Counted from the stretch's first letter, positions 1 to 11,050 are shown. The stretch: 64,000 nucleotides of DNA from Gautieria morchelliformis (GCA_015179125.1 WHVA01000485.1:1-64000), one strand, 5' to 3'. Made by a program: numbers and translations. Notes: a model not told the origin generated them from the sequence alone.

Positions 1-255
1 TCACTGTGCATGTACTACCGCCCTTTAGCGCCAAGAGCTCGCGCGTCGAAGTCATTTCAGACTCCGCTGGGTGCAGCCGCTTGTGAAATAGAAATAACAA
101 GATGAAATGGAGAGGTAAGGAGTGATGGAAAATTTCGAAAATAATCAGAGAAATGGGTGCATGGTACAAACACAATGTGAGAAGGATTGAAACATCATAC
201 AGGCAAATCGAATATATTATGCTTGATTTTGGTGCAGGAGCATAAATGCACCCAA
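1..255. other. Left-edge sequence before truncated Gypsy element
   Basis: No coding sequence is recognisable. Similarity to the Gypsy protease region starts only near position 256-261, so the element's 5' end was lost and replaced by this sequence. Positions 21-41 share an almost identical word with 27953-27974, the flank of Gypsy element B. It may therefore be part of another dispersed repeat. Confidence 0.5.
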
Positions 256-259
256 CATA

Positions 260-1948
260 GCAATGTCCGAATATTACGACGTGATCTTAGGGACACCGTT
301 CCTAAGGAGATTCGGCATAACCCTGGACTTCTCGAGCCAGGGACGATCCGCAAGGGAAACGAGGTGATCCCCACGGGCAAGGTCTCATTCGACGACGACG
401 AATCGAAGAACGAGGACAAGGGGCCACGGGTGAGCAGAATCACCCAAGCGCGACGCCGAACCTGGCTCATTGAAGCCAGGAGGACGAGTCGCGAGACGAC
501 TCATCCTCGAACTCACCCTACGGTCGTAGGGAGAGACGCTCTCACCTAACGGTGAAAGCGATGGGAAAGAGGAAAGCGGGCCCGTGCGCCGCGGGACCTA
601 ATAGACGCCAACAGCGCCTAATGGCTTCTAAGCAACCACTACCATCATCCTCACGGATGATGACCTTCCTCGCCTCCGCGAGGAATGGATGGAAAGAATC
701 GCTGACCTAGTCAGTGGAATCCCATTAGAACTCCCGCCACTGCGGGAGATCAACCATGAGATCAACCTCATCGATCCCAACAAGCACATGCGGTATCGAC
801 TACCGAAATGCCCCGAACACTTCCGAGAGGAACTGTCGGCAAAAATAGAACAATACACCACTGCAAAGTGGTGGATTCCGGCAGTAGCGCAGCAGGCAGT
901 GCCCATGCTGTGTGTGCCGAAGAAGAACGGTACGTTGAGAACCGTCTTCGATCTGCGCAGCAGAACGAAAACATGGTGAAGGACGTCACTCCCTTCCTGG
1001 ATCAGGATATCATACGCAGCGACATGGCTTGCTGCCATATCGAACTAAACTCGATATGTCAGAAGCATACGAGCAGATCCGGATCCATCCGGATCACGTA
1101 GCAAAGACAGCCTTTGCCACAATCCTCGGCACCTTCAGGAGCCAGGTGATACAGATGGGGGACTGTAACGCCCCATCAACATTCCAACGGCTGATGACAG
1201 CCATTTTCCGCGACTGCATAGGTCGCTTCGTCCATGTATACATGGATGACATCTTCATATTCTCGCTCTCAATACAAGAGCATGAAGAGCACCTCTACAT
1301 CGTCTTTGACAGACTGAGGAAGAACCACCTCTTGCTGAGCAAGAAAAGGTGGACCTCTACTCCATCCGAATGGAGTGCCTCGGCCATATGATCGATGGCC
1401 AAGGGGTACATGCCGACGAGGATAAGATGCAACGCATCCGCGAGTGGCGCAGGCCATGGACGTTCAACGATGTCCAGCGTTTCCTCAGGCTCGTACAGTA
1501 TCTGGCACACTACATGCCGGATGTTAGCGCATATACCACCCCGCTATCGGGCTGTGCACGTAATAACTGTCCATTCGAATGGACGCCACTGCTCGACAAA
1601 TGCTGGCAAAGCATTAAGGTGTTGGCCTGCAAGGCCCCGATCCTGCGTCCAGTAGACACAAGGTGCCCAGAGCCAATCTGGGTGATCACCGACGGATCAA
1701 AAGCCGGCGTCGGTGCGGTCTACAGCCAAGGTCCTGACTGGAAAACTTGTCGACCGGCCGGCTTCTTGTCAAAGAAGTTCAGCGTTGCTCAGCAACACTA
1801 CCGGACTCATGAGCACGAGACTATCGCGGTGCTCGAGGCTCTCATGAAATGGGAGGACAAACTGCTGGGGCGAAGGTTCACCCTCGTCACAGACCACAAG
1901 GGACTCGAGTACTTCGAGACCCAAAAGAGCCTATCTGACTGACAGGTC
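260..1948 (+). pseudogene. Gypsy pol relic: protease C-terminus, RT, RNase H
   Basis: The reading is split over all frames. Protease C-terminal sequence (ILGTPFLRRFGITLDF in element A) is at about 262-340. A linker holds the conserved TGA that element A also has (468-470 region). RT runs from about 690 to 1500 with the catalytic VYMDDIFIFS box near 1235-1265. RNase H follows at about 1670-1940 (WVITDGSKAG, TDHKGLEYF). Frameshifts lie near 545, 970 and 1390. The TGA at the end of this block replaces the TGC (Cys) present in element A, just before QVRWWEF. It cannot make a functional enzyme. Confidence 0.88.
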
Positions 1949-1950
1949 AG

Positions 1951-3552
1951 ATGGTGGGAGTTTCTCTCACAGTTCAATTCAACACCGTTCATGTTGACGG
2001 TGTAGAGAACAAGGTAGCGGACTGCCTGTCGCACTACTACGAGAGCAACACGAGTGATGACAATCACCCGGACCACGTCTTCGTGAACGCGGATGCGCAT
2101 CTAGATCCGGACGGTGAGTTATTGCCCACCGACCGGTATGTCGAGCTGCGAAAAGTGGCGACAAGACGCTCTAAACGCCTCGCTGAGAAGACAGAGGCGA
2201 GAGTAACGGAAGCCGCTGCATTAAACGAGGGCTCACCAGAGCCCGCGCACGTCGCCGCGTCAAGCGACGACGATGATGACGTCAGAGCCATCGCCGCAGG
2301 GAATGACAGTGCACCCCTGCGCCGGATTGTTGAGCAAGGCGTAGACCTGTCTAAGGTCCTACGAGACGCGTACCATAGGGACACCATGTTCACAAAGATC
2401 ATGGCGCACCCGGACGCGCACCCGAGATTCGGGATCTGGGACTGGCTGATCTGGACTAAGAATCAGCTCAAAAGAGACATCATTGCCGTCCCCCGCTCTG
2501 TTCTTCAAGGGGGAAGGAGGCTGATCGAAATTATCATCGATCGGGCACATCAGATAGTCAGCCACTACGGCCATCTGAAGACTTCGAACTACGTTCGAAG
2601 AGCATATTGGTGGCCAGGAATGAGCCCAGACATAGAAGCGTTCTGCACATCGTGCGCAAGGTGTCAGATGACGAAAACCGGGCCACAACGGCCCAAAGGC
2701 CTACTACACAGCCTACCCATTCCGGATAGGCCGTGGCAGTCGATTGGCATCGACTTCATGGGGCCCCTGCCCAAGTCCAACGACTGTGACTACCTGATGG
2801 TAGTCATCGACCGACTAACGTCGCTCGTACACCTCGTGCCAACCACGACGAGCGTGTCAGCCAAGGGAGTAGCCTGGCTGTTTCTGAAAGAGGTCATCCG
2901 ACTGCACGGAGTTCCCGACTCCATCGTCTCAGACAGAGACTCAAAGTTCACGTCGATCTTCTGGCGTGAACTCCAGCAACTCATGGGGACTAAGCTCCTC
3001 ATGTCAACTGCCTTCCCCGCCCTTCAGCGGTGGGTAGCACAGGTCGAGGCCCAGTACATCGGGCCCAGCGTGGCCCTACATCCGCCGGCAGGGACAGTTG
3101 AGTCGGTTCATCCTCCATACCCGGGGGAGGGAAGGCTCATCCCACTCGGAGATCCACCGATCTCCAAGACGGGCCTCCTACCACGACCGGTAGGAAAGGC
3201 CCAACAACGTCGTACCCAATGGTACGACGTCTGCCCGCTCGACGAACCCCGCTTCGTCGAACTCATAGTGTGGGCAAAAGAAACACTGCAGATCGCGCGT
3301 ACGCGTGAGATGATCGGCGTGTTCAAACACATCGAGCGCGAACAACGCGCTCGCAATCCCAAAAGGGATTGTCTCGTGATAGCGGGCGGTACCCCGCACG
3401 ACATCGCAGCCATTCTAAAGGGTTGGATACACAACCCTGAGGGAATCCCCTCCGCCATCTGTGACAACGCGGATGGCACCTTCAACCTAGACGACATGGA
3501 CGTCTGGATGTGGTTGAAGGCCCTTGCACCCCGGGTCAAAGGGGTCGCATAA
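1951..3552 (+). pseudogene. Gypsy integrase fused in frame to downstream ORF3
   Basis: An open frame of 533 codons starts inside the RNase H/connection region. It carries the integrase HHCC zinc-binding module (HYGHLKTSNYVRRAYWWPG then CTSCARCQ) and the first catalytic aspartates (IDFMGPLP, VSDRDSKFTS). At about 3016, right after MSTAF, it departs from element A: the expected HPQTDG...E segment with the third catalytic residue is absent. The frame instead continues into roughly 180 residues not found in standard pol. That tail is the C-terminal part of an extra ORF also hinted at in element A. The fusion looks like an internal deletion that stayed in frame. Confidence 0.8.
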
Positions 3553-4161
3553 CCGCTCAGGGCGAGGCTACTCGACCTCTTCGGCTCAACAGACCAATGG
3601 TCGAGCCTCGTCGACGCCAGGGAAGTGCTGACGCCTCAGAGCACCACCCTGCGGCTCTCAATCACAGGTCCATTCCCTGTGGAGGGCCGGGCCGGCCCCG
3701 ACATCCCACTCGCGGAGATCGCGAGATGGTTGGCCTGCTACGTGGGAGTCACTCGTGAGCGAGCGGCGCGCATTGAACATTATGTTCAGCGCAGCATCAC
3801 CGGCGCGGCATTCAGGGCCGCCGCCCGTGAGGGCCAACAAAAGGTCATCGAGACCAGCCACGTGAGGGCCGCAGTGCCACAACCCCTCACTCACGCTCAG
3901 CTCGACCAAGAGCTGGCGCGCTTCCGGCCCCCTCCTCAAACGGAGGACCCGGCTGTTGAGGCCATGCTCCGCGAGGACGCGGGCCCCAGCGCCCAAGCGG
4001 AGACCGCCGCTAATGGTTAGGCCGACCAGCCTCACCCGATCGCTACCGATGACGCGGAGGTGCCCCCGGAGGAGTCACGTGCCCCTCCGGCCCCGTACGA
4101 CGTCGTCGTCGTCGTATCGATCACTCTAGAGGACTCCCTCATGGACGACCTCTATGAGTAG
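3553..4161 (+). pseudogene. C-terminal part of Gypsy ORF3 (unknown function)
   Basis: This is the same frame as the preceding ORF, separated by TAA at 3550-3552. A second stop, TAG, is at 4018-4020, and the frame ends at TAG 4159-4161, only 24 nt before the polypurine tract. Sequence includes LLDLFGSTDQWSSL, a helical stretch (IPLAEIARWLACYVGV) and an acidic/proline-rich tail. I recognise no enzyme domain; it resembles neither RT, IN nor an envelope with membrane segments. Position between integrase and PPT makes it a third ORF of this element lineage. Confidence 0.6.
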
Positions 4162-4185
4162 GCGTTAACCCCTATAGTTGTCTAT

Positions 4186-4197
4186 AGAGGGGGAGGG
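4186..4197 (+). other. Polypurine tract of Gypsy element
   Basis: A twelve-base purine run of A and G lies immediately upstream of the TG that opens the 3' LTR. This is the plus-strand priming position expected for Ty3/Gypsy. Confidence 0.8.
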
Positions 4198-4411
4198 TGT
4201 AAATAACCCGTTTATCTACATGTACATTAGTTATTACATAATCCCAGTGGGCCCCTTAGGGACCCACTGTATAGTTTATGCGTGGGAACCAGCTAGCGGT
4301 CCCCATTGCATCTTACTCTTACCTGTCACTACGTAGCATTCAGAATACCACTCATTGGTCAAGTTCTGCAGTGCCCTTGTGATACAAGGTCCTAAGCTCA
4401 ACATCTTTACA
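4198..4411 (+). repeat. 3' LTR of Gypsy element (214 bp)
   Basis: Starts TGTAAATAACCCG and ends TTTACA. The reverse complement of 44371-44585 matches along its full length with a few substitutions, and similarity stops at both ends. That defines the LTR boundaries. Confidence 0.9.
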
Positions 4412-5067
4412 CTGTTCCACTCAAGTGGTTTCTACACTTTTGGCTGCCCCTTGACTAGGCTCTTGTGCATCTATGCTGGGTTCTTTTACAGCTGCCATCT
4501 TATCCAACCCTGACTCACGACGGCCTCTTTCCTATTCGCTGATGCCTTACGAGCATTCGATATAAGTAGTTTACATTCGCATGTATATTCTCCAGTTCAA
4601 TTATCATACATTGTCCATCTTGTGCAAACTTGACGTCACTGTGATCATCGTTTTGAGCCTTCTCCTGGAGATTTCTATCTTCAACCAGAAGAGGACTTAG
4701 GCATCACTGGTGAGTTCTCATACTTCATCTTCATTACCTTAGCCTTCAAACTATTGTCTGTGCTGACGGCCAAGCGCTCCAAAGGAGCACCTTCGCCGGC
4801 AAAGGGATTGTCGCTACTTAGACAGCCCTTCCGTGACACCTTGCACGTTGCATCGTCAAGTGCCACGGGCCATTTCGCTACGACTGTAGATAGGGTGAGC
4901 CCCGTTCGGCAACCCTCTTACCTTGTGAACATTCATTGGTTCACCTATTCGCCGAACGGCATACTTATTTGCACAAGTTATTCGGGCATTCGCTGTGTTC
5001 ACTAATACACGATATTAACGCCTGAAAACCAATCTTGACAACACCCTGCCCACCTTTCACACAGGGG
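4412..5067. other. Intergenic spacer between Gypsy LTR and LINE 3' end
   Basis: No convincing gene. It holds a nested inverted repeat: nine-base arms CCGTTCGGC (4902-4910) and GCCGAACGG (4951-4959), enclosing a second GTGAAC/GTTCAC pair. Short open frames here have no recognisable domain. Confidence 0.5.
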
Positions 5068-5091
5068 TTTTTTTTTTTTTTTTTTTTTTTT
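5068..5091 (-). other. LINE poly(A) tail
   Basis: Uninterrupted run of 24 T on the plus strand, i.e. 24 A on the element strand. It directly follows the coding sequence and marks the 3' end of the retrotransposed copy. Confidence 0.9.
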
Positions 5092-8000
5092 GTCCAATTT
5101 TTCGTCTTTTGGGGCGTAGCCCTATGTAAGACGTTGCTACAGTTTGCGTCCCCGCCAGGTATGCTATCTGGCCTTTCTTTCTCTGTCTCCGCTTGTGCTC
5201 CTTGGGCGAGGCCCTGGGCAATTCCGTGCCTGTGGTGGCGGGGTGAGATGCGTGCTTTGCTCGCGGTGTTTTCCTTTTCGGGTTCCCTGATCGTCCTCTC
5301 CTGCTCCCCGTTCTCCATCTCTCTCTTTTGGTTCCTAGCCGTTCCTTTCCACTCTCCTGCCTGATCCCCGCTTTTCCCTTATCGTCTCTCCTCTCCCCTC
5401 GTTGTTGTTCCCCTTGGATCCCTTCGAAACGTTCCGTGTCCTTTATGTACCTGAACAGAGGTTTCATTGCCCTCGGCTTTGCGAGTAGGGTGTTCGCCGC
5501 TCTAGCCCCCCTCTTTAGCTCTCCCTCTAGCTTCTCGCGCGCGCTGCTATACGCTGGGCACCTGAAAAGGAAATGGTGCACCGTCTCATCGGCGCCCCTG
5601 CACTTCGCGCATGTAGGTGAGTCCGCCTTGCCAATCCTGTGTAAATGCTTGTTGTGGGCTACGTGGCCGGTCCTTATCTGTATGAGCAGGGCGGCCTGTT
5701 TGCGTGCCAGTCCGTCTGTCAGTCGTGCGAAGGCCGCTGATGGCATGGTCCTGTCGATCTTGTGCGCCATGGTCGCCCTTGGAGATTTGGCGAAGAGCTC
5801 GTTTGATCTGCGCTTGAGTTCTTTCTGGTGCTTCTGTAGTTCTGCTGATCTGCTAATTGGCATTAGCCCTCTGCACTCTATCAGGATGAACCTTTCCTCG
5901 CTACTGTCCCCCTTCGCTGCTTTCTTCGCCTCTTGGTCTGCCCTCTCGTTTCCCCGGATCCCCTTGTGTCCTGGTGTCCATCTTATACATATCGTGGTGC
6001 CTGGCTGCGCTTCTAGGACTCCCTCTAGCTGTCTGTGGAGGGCGTCGACTAAGTACTGGGCGGACATCTGTTTTTCTCTCCTCGTGGTCAGTATTGCCGC
6101 TTGACTGTCCATACCTATCATGTATCTGCCGCTCCACTCGCTATTCAGCAGCTTTGCTCCCATAGCGGCTCCTACCAGCTCTGCCTCAAACATGGTGTGC
6201 TCTTCTTCGGGGCCCAGGTAGAGCCGTACTGCGCATTCCTCCCTTCCGTTCCTGTACAGCACCGCTGCTGCGCCAACTCCTCCGTCGATGCAGGACCCGT
6301 CAGAGTATATTTGAACCTCGGCCGTGTCGCTGTTCAGCTCGGCAATGGCTTTCTTCTCGTTCTCCGGGATTCGAATCTGGGATGCCGGCTCCCACTTTGG
6401 CCCTCATACTACCGTGTGTATTTTTTCCATCTCTTTTGGCCTGAGCTGGTATGCATGTAGAATCTCATGTAGCGAGGTTCGGTGCCTTCTGATGTATCTC
6501 GAGGCAGCACGATTGATTCTAGGGGTCAATGGGTGTGTCTCTGGGAGGCAGGCGAGCCTGGTAGCGGCTCTGTGTATTAGCTTATCTACCAGCAGCTGGA
6601 ACGGCAGTAAGTTTGCATGCGCGTCTAGTGTATCACTCGCCGTGGTCCTCATGGCCCCTGTTATAGCGAGGGCCGCCTGCCTTTGTACCCTGGCTAGCTT
6701 ATTAATGTGACCCTTTGTGCCTTTGTTGCTCGCAGTACCTGGGATTAGGAATACATCAGCGGCATACAATAGTTTGGGGACTGCGACTGCCAGGTAGTAC
6801 TGGCGCATGTGCTTAGCTGGCACCCCTCTCGATGGCTTTGCGAGTCTCCGGTACTGTTCAATGAATTTGCTCCCCTTCTGGAGTGCGTAGTTGGTCTGCT
6901 CTTTGTAACGGAGCTCTTGGTCGACCAGTACCCCGAGGAACTTGTGGGTCGGCACCGGCTTTATGACGTGCTGTCCGATCGTTATGGAGGGCCTGGGAGC
7001 AGGTCTGGTTTTCTTAGCCTTGCTTGGATCAGCCTCACGTCGTCTGGTCAGACCCATGAGCCCAAATTTTTCTATCGCAAAGGTGCAGTCGTGCTTCCTC
7101 GCCCATTCTTGTGCTCCCCCGGGTCTGATCATCATATTCTTTAGCTTTTCGAACGTGTCTGCCAGGTCCGCTCCCTCTGCCATCAACGTTGTATTGTCGA
7201 CGAATCCCACGCAGACCTCGCCTCTCTTCTTATCGGCGACTTCGAGCAAATCCGCGTTGTAGTACTGATATGCAATCGCGGACAAGGGACATCCTTGATC
7301 CATGCCGCGTTTTATTTCGATCATGGGGGTGCTGTAGTCGTCGAATTGTACAGAGGTTAGCCTCCCCTGGACCTTTCTGCAAATCCACTCGGTGTATTCT
7401 TTAGGTACCCCTCACTGTCGCATGTTGTGGATCAACTGTGGTAAGGTTATGCTGGGGAAGGCTCCCTTTATGTCAAGGAACAGCATTCCCATCACCCTTC
7501 CCTTTCGCCATGCATCCTTCGCTGCTCCCGTCACGTAGTGAAGCGCATCAGTTGTGGACCGTCCCGGCCGGCACCCAAAGTGGTTGTCCGGTAATAGGAG
7601 GTATCTTTCCGTCATTTTGACTAGGTCTTCAGCAACGCATGCGGACAGGACTTTTCCTAGGGTGTTGAGGAGCGCTATCGGTCTATAGGCTCTGGGGGCA
7701 GTGTAATCTTTTTTTCCGGGTTTTCTGAGGACTTTCGTGATTGAGTCCCTCCACTCCAGAGGGTATACCTTCAACGCGAAGGTGGCTCGGAATAGAAGGC
7801 CTATGAAGGGAAGAATAACATCAGTACACTGTTTCAGTACAGAGTTGGGGATACCATTAGCTCCTGGCACCTTGAACGAGTTTAGCCTCTCTATCGCCCT
7901 TCTGATCTGACTGTCTGGAATTCCCTCGTATTCGAATGCTGCCGGGGGGTATGCGTGGTCATCTGGGGCTGGCATGGGGTTGTTTGTCGTTGCGGGGAAG

Positions 8001-9319
8001 AAGGTTGTGAAGAGCATCTGCGCCTTGTCGTCGTTCATTTCTGCTATCCATTTCGAGCCATCTCGATGTTTGGTGGTGAGTGTTGGTACTCGGGCTCTGC
8101 CCCTGTCCATTGGATCGGCTGACGCATATTTGTGTGCTGTCCACACTGTTGTCTGGTTGGTCCTCTCGAGGAAGTCCTCCCAGTGCACTTTTTTAGACTT
8201 TTCTATCACCTCAGAATACCTGTTGCGCGCATCTCTGTATTGCAGGTGTGTCGCATTTTCTAGGTCATTTTTGTGTGCGTAGGACTTCCTGCCCGCCTGT
8301 CTCGCTGCCTTCCTTTTTTGGGAGAGGTCTCTCGACCACCATCGCTTCATGAACGGCGAGGGTTTTGTTATGGGCACCGTCTCGGCTGTCACTCCTGTTA
8401 TGTGGTCAGTGATCGCCCTGAGGTTGTAATAGAAGTGTTGCTCGTCTATGGGGGTCGGCGCCGGTATTGCCTCTCTGAGCCTTCCTTCTAGTCTCTCTCT
8501 GAACTCTTTCCAGTCTACTAGCCTGTAGTTCCTTCTCTCTGGTGGAGCGGCCTCCGTGGTTACGACCTCGAGGGTGTTGTCGATCGGGTAGTGGTCGGTT
8601 TTGGTGGGTAGTTCCTCAGGCACTGTATAGCAATACATTAGTCGCTCGACCAGTTCAGAAGATATGAAGACGTTATCAGTGCGTGTGTTGTTTCCTGTTG
8701 ACATATCTCGGAGTGTCGGGATGCCTTTTAGAAGCGCCATCTGTAAGTCCCATTCCACCGTCGCGTCTATTAATTGCTGAGCATCGTCTAGGTTGCTCCT
8801 CATGAAGAGCTGGTTATTTTGCTCTTCGTCCCACTGCGGATGGTGTCGGTTGAAGTCCCCGACCCATATCATGCCCAGATCTTCTTCTCCCATCCCTCTT
8901 TCGTTGTGTTGCCTTTGTATGAAGGCCTTCATCGGGTGTAGGCTATCGGAATTCTTGCAGTCGCAATATATGTTGACAAGGAGTATGTGTCCAGTGTCTG
9001 TTTTGATCCTAATGGCCGTGGCGTCCGGCGTTCCCACGTCTGTTGCAGCCCATGCGTCCGTGGTGATTCTCTTGCTGACTAGGATCATTGTTCTCGTTTT
9101 CTTCTGTCTGTCCATGTAGTGCGATCTGGGATAAACCGTGTACCAGTGAGGAGTGGCTCTAGCGTTTCCGAGGAAGTCTAGGTAGGGTTCTTGTATGGCG
9201 ATAATATTGTATTTGTCGGGTGTAGCTGTGGATAACATGTCTGCGGTAGCAGTGAGGGATTTGTTTGTGTTCTTTTGTCTTATCCGTATTGTCTTTATCG
9301 TGTCCTCGTTTTCACTCAT
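5068..9319 (-). pseudogene. LINE ORF2: endonuclease, RT, RNase H (two TGA stops)
   Basis: One frame from ATG 9319 to the poly(A) tail, about 1,417 codons. Order: EEP endonuclease (QEPYLD; GDFNRHHPQWDE; TDHYPI), RT with YRPIALLNTLGKVL, FGCRPGRSTTDALH, LFLDIKGAFPSI, GMDQGCPLS and the catalytic box GFVDNTTLMAEG. Then RNase H (IYSDGSC, GMDSQAAI, WTPGHKGIRGNERADQ) and a CCHC-like motif (CAKCRGADETVHHFLFRC). TGA codons at 7412-7414 and 6404-6406 both fit CGA (Arg) with C-to-T change. The second catalytic Asp of the FxDD box is Asn (7193-7195), also a CpG transition. No stop codon precedes the poly(A). The copy is inactive. Confidence 0.9.
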
Positions 9320-10434
9320 CTAGTCTGTGTGTCTTGGGGGTGACTATCGATATCATCTTGCTGGTCTCCTCTTGGCTCATACTCATCTAACGTTGTCTGT
9401 TGAGCACCGACTGTGTTCCAGCCCTGATCCCTGTGTCCCGTCGTGGGATTTGTGTTGTATCTGCCTCTGCCCCTCTCCCCTGTCCTCGATGCCACTCTTT
9501 CACCTCCTCTATAGGTGTTCTGCTGTTGCTGTGCTCTCCCTCTGCTGTTCTCTTGTCGGGTCTGTTGTTGCTGTTGGGAGGTCTCTGTGCCGGTTGTCGG
9601 GTCTGTGTGGCCGTGCTGCTCCCATGTCCATGGTTGTTCGTCGGGGAAAAATTTGTATGTGCCTTCTGGGTCCGCTTTTTCTATGGTGTGGCATGCCGAC
9701 ATGAACCGTGGGCACGTCCGGTCCCAGGATGCGTGTCCGTTCATATCGCAGTTTACGCATTTGAAACGGGCCGGGTCTGTTTCCTCGCATTCCGCTGTTC
9801 TGTGCGACCCTCTGCACGTCCCACACACTTCTTCTGCCTCGCACTCCGCCGCCATGTGTCTCGCATTGAGCCTTTGGCATTTGAGGCATGTCCTCGGTTC
9901 CCTCCTCATTCTCCTCGCCCACGTGCGCTTTCCTGAGATGATCAGCCCATCGCGTATACTTTGGTTTGCGGCCTGGATTGAAGAAAACTTAGCTATCAAG
10001 TGGGCCGAGCGCTGTCCCTGCGCTCTGCGGTTTGCTGGTTTAATCCATCGCATTGATATCAATGTGTCGTATGGCAGCTTCGAGTCTCTTTCGACCTTCT
10101 TGAGTTCTCCCATGGCCTCTGGGGAGTGCGTCACTGGGACGTACTCCACCAAGACTGCGACCACCCGGTCTTTGGTGACCGATGTGCCGCCCAGTTTGTG
10201 TGCGAGCTGCATCTTGTTTGTTTGGACCCACCTGGCTGCTGCGGGCGTATTCAGCTCGTATACCACGCCCCCGTTGGCTAGCGTTTTGGCTCCTATGAAG
10301 CTGATGTTGGTGTCGATGTTGATTCCTTCTAGTTGCTCGAGCGCCTGGTTGGCTTTGGCGACCAGCTCTTGTTCCGTTAGGTTTCCTAGCGCGTTGTGTT
10401 CTGCTTTTGGATCTTTATCTATTAGTATTTGACA
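9316..10434 (-). CDS. LINE ORF1, gag-like nucleic-acid-binding protein
   Basis: Open frame of 373 codons; the first internal ATG in this frame is at 10266. It would form the RNA-binding particle protein. An N-terminal RRM-like/linker region precedes three CCHC-type knuckles (CLKCQRLNARHMAAEC, CGTCRGSHRTAEC, CVNCDMNGHASWDRTC) and a Q/R/G-rich low-complexity tail. An ATG at 10448 (MGEANVKY) is one frame off and meets a stop, so the true start was probably lost by a one-base indel. Its stop TGA overlaps the ORF2 start as ATGA (9319-9316), suggesting coupled termination-reinitiation as known for some LINEs. Confidence 0.85.
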   Translation of the reverse strand, partial: CQILIDKDPKAEHNALGNLTEQELVAKANQALEQLEGINIDTNISFIGAKTLANGGVVYELNTPAAARWVQTNKMQLAHKLGGTSVTKDRVVAVLVEYVPVTHSPEAMGELKKVERDSKLPYDTLISMRWIKPANRRAQGQRSAHLIAKFSSIQAANQSIRDGLIISGKRTWARRMRREPRTCLKCQRLNARHMAAECEAEEVCGTCRGSHRTAECEETDPARFKCVNCDMNGHASWDRTCPRFMSACHTIEKADPEGTYKFFPDEQPWTWEQHGHTDPTTGTETSQQQQQTRQENSRGRAQQQQNTYRGGERVASRTGERGRGRYNTNPTTGHRDQGWNTVGAQQTTLDEYEPRGDQQDDIDSHPQDTQTR

Positions 10435-10448
10435 TTAGCTTCACCCAT

Positions 10449-10866
10449 TTTATTCTCAGATTATAGAAAAGAAGAGGACCAAAGTATATGCCAATCTTAT
10501 TGTTGGTCTATAAATAAATTTTCTTTTGTCCCTCCCCAAGTGGCGGCTCCGCCGACGAGAATGCCTCTTTTGATTTTTACCCCTCTTCTTATTTTTTCTA
10601 CCCACTTTTAATATACACTATATCATTATAACTATTCATATGTATTACAAATATCTACACAACTACTATTACTCCATATGGTAGTCTAATACTCTCTCAT
10701 ATGTATATATATCTTCGAGATGTTTAAAAGAAGAATCATCTAATAACATCTATTATTCTCCTTATAAATATTACTATATATTCCTATATGTTGTTATTAA
10801 TACTCTTATAGTATATATTATATACTCATATATGCTGTATTACATAACCATTATGAATATCCTCCT
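10449..10866. other. AT-rich spacer, possible LINE 5' leader
   Basis: From 10449 to about 10610 the minus strand could be the LINE 5' untranslated leader (it contains a GC hairpin, GGCGGAGCCGCC). From 10610 to 10866 the sequence is very AT-rich with many TATA-like words and no coding potential. Confidence 0.4.
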
Positions 10867-11050
10867 AGATGTGTGTCAGAACCTGAACCAGATTCTTTCA
10901 TTCCTTACCAAAATGATTATATGTGTGTCAGAACCCGCAACCAGGTTCTTTCATTCCTTACCAAAATGAATACACACATGCAGACATGACCCAAACCAGG
11001 GTCTTTCATTCCCTACAAACTGACAACAAGCATGCAGACACATGTTGTGC
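10867..11050. repeat. Three imperfect ~52-58 bp direct repeats
   Basis: Three consecutive units contain a 'TGTGTCAGAACC...' opening and a shared core TTCTTTCATTCC(T/C)TACCA. They lie at about 10870-10919, 10921-10975 and 10980-11035. The third unit is the most diverged. Confidence 0.7.

Larger units (their letters stand above)
256..4411 (+). mobile_element. Gypsy (chromovirus-like) retrotransposon, 5'-truncated, degenerate
   Basis: This Ty3/Gypsy element keeps the protease C-terminus, reverse transcriptase, RNase H, the integrase N-terminal half, a downstream extra ORF, a polypurine tract and a 3' LTR. It is colinear and clearly homologous with element A on the other strand at 34184-44585. 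Gag, most of protease and the 5' LTR are missing. Several frameshifts and stops, plus a deletion near 3016 that removes the second half of integrase, make it dead. Domain order PR-RT-RH-IN is the Gypsy order. Confidence 0.93.
5068..10448 (-). mobile_element. Tad1-like non-LTR retrotransposon (LINE), near full length
   Basis: On the minus strand the element runs from about 10448 to a 24-base poly(A) tail (T run at 5068-5091). It has an ORF1 with zinc knuckles and an ORF2 with endonuclease, reverse transcriptase, RNase H and a C-terminal zinc-finger-like motif, the architecture of fungal Tad1-clade LINEs. ORF2 is in a single frame interrupted by just two TGA codons. Target-site duplications were not found, and the exact 5' end is uncertain (10435-10610). 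Confidence 0.92.

Noticed and set aside
3016-4161. Envelope gene making the Gypsy element retrovirus-like
   Set aside because: No signal peptide, no transmembrane segment and no furin-type site visible; kept as an ORF3 of unknown function.
9400-10432. Plus-strand frames of 178 and 305 codons, plus another of 258 codons at 5328-6104
   Set aside because: They are antisense to the LINE ORF1/ORF2, which have clear zinc-knuckle, RT and RNase H motifs.
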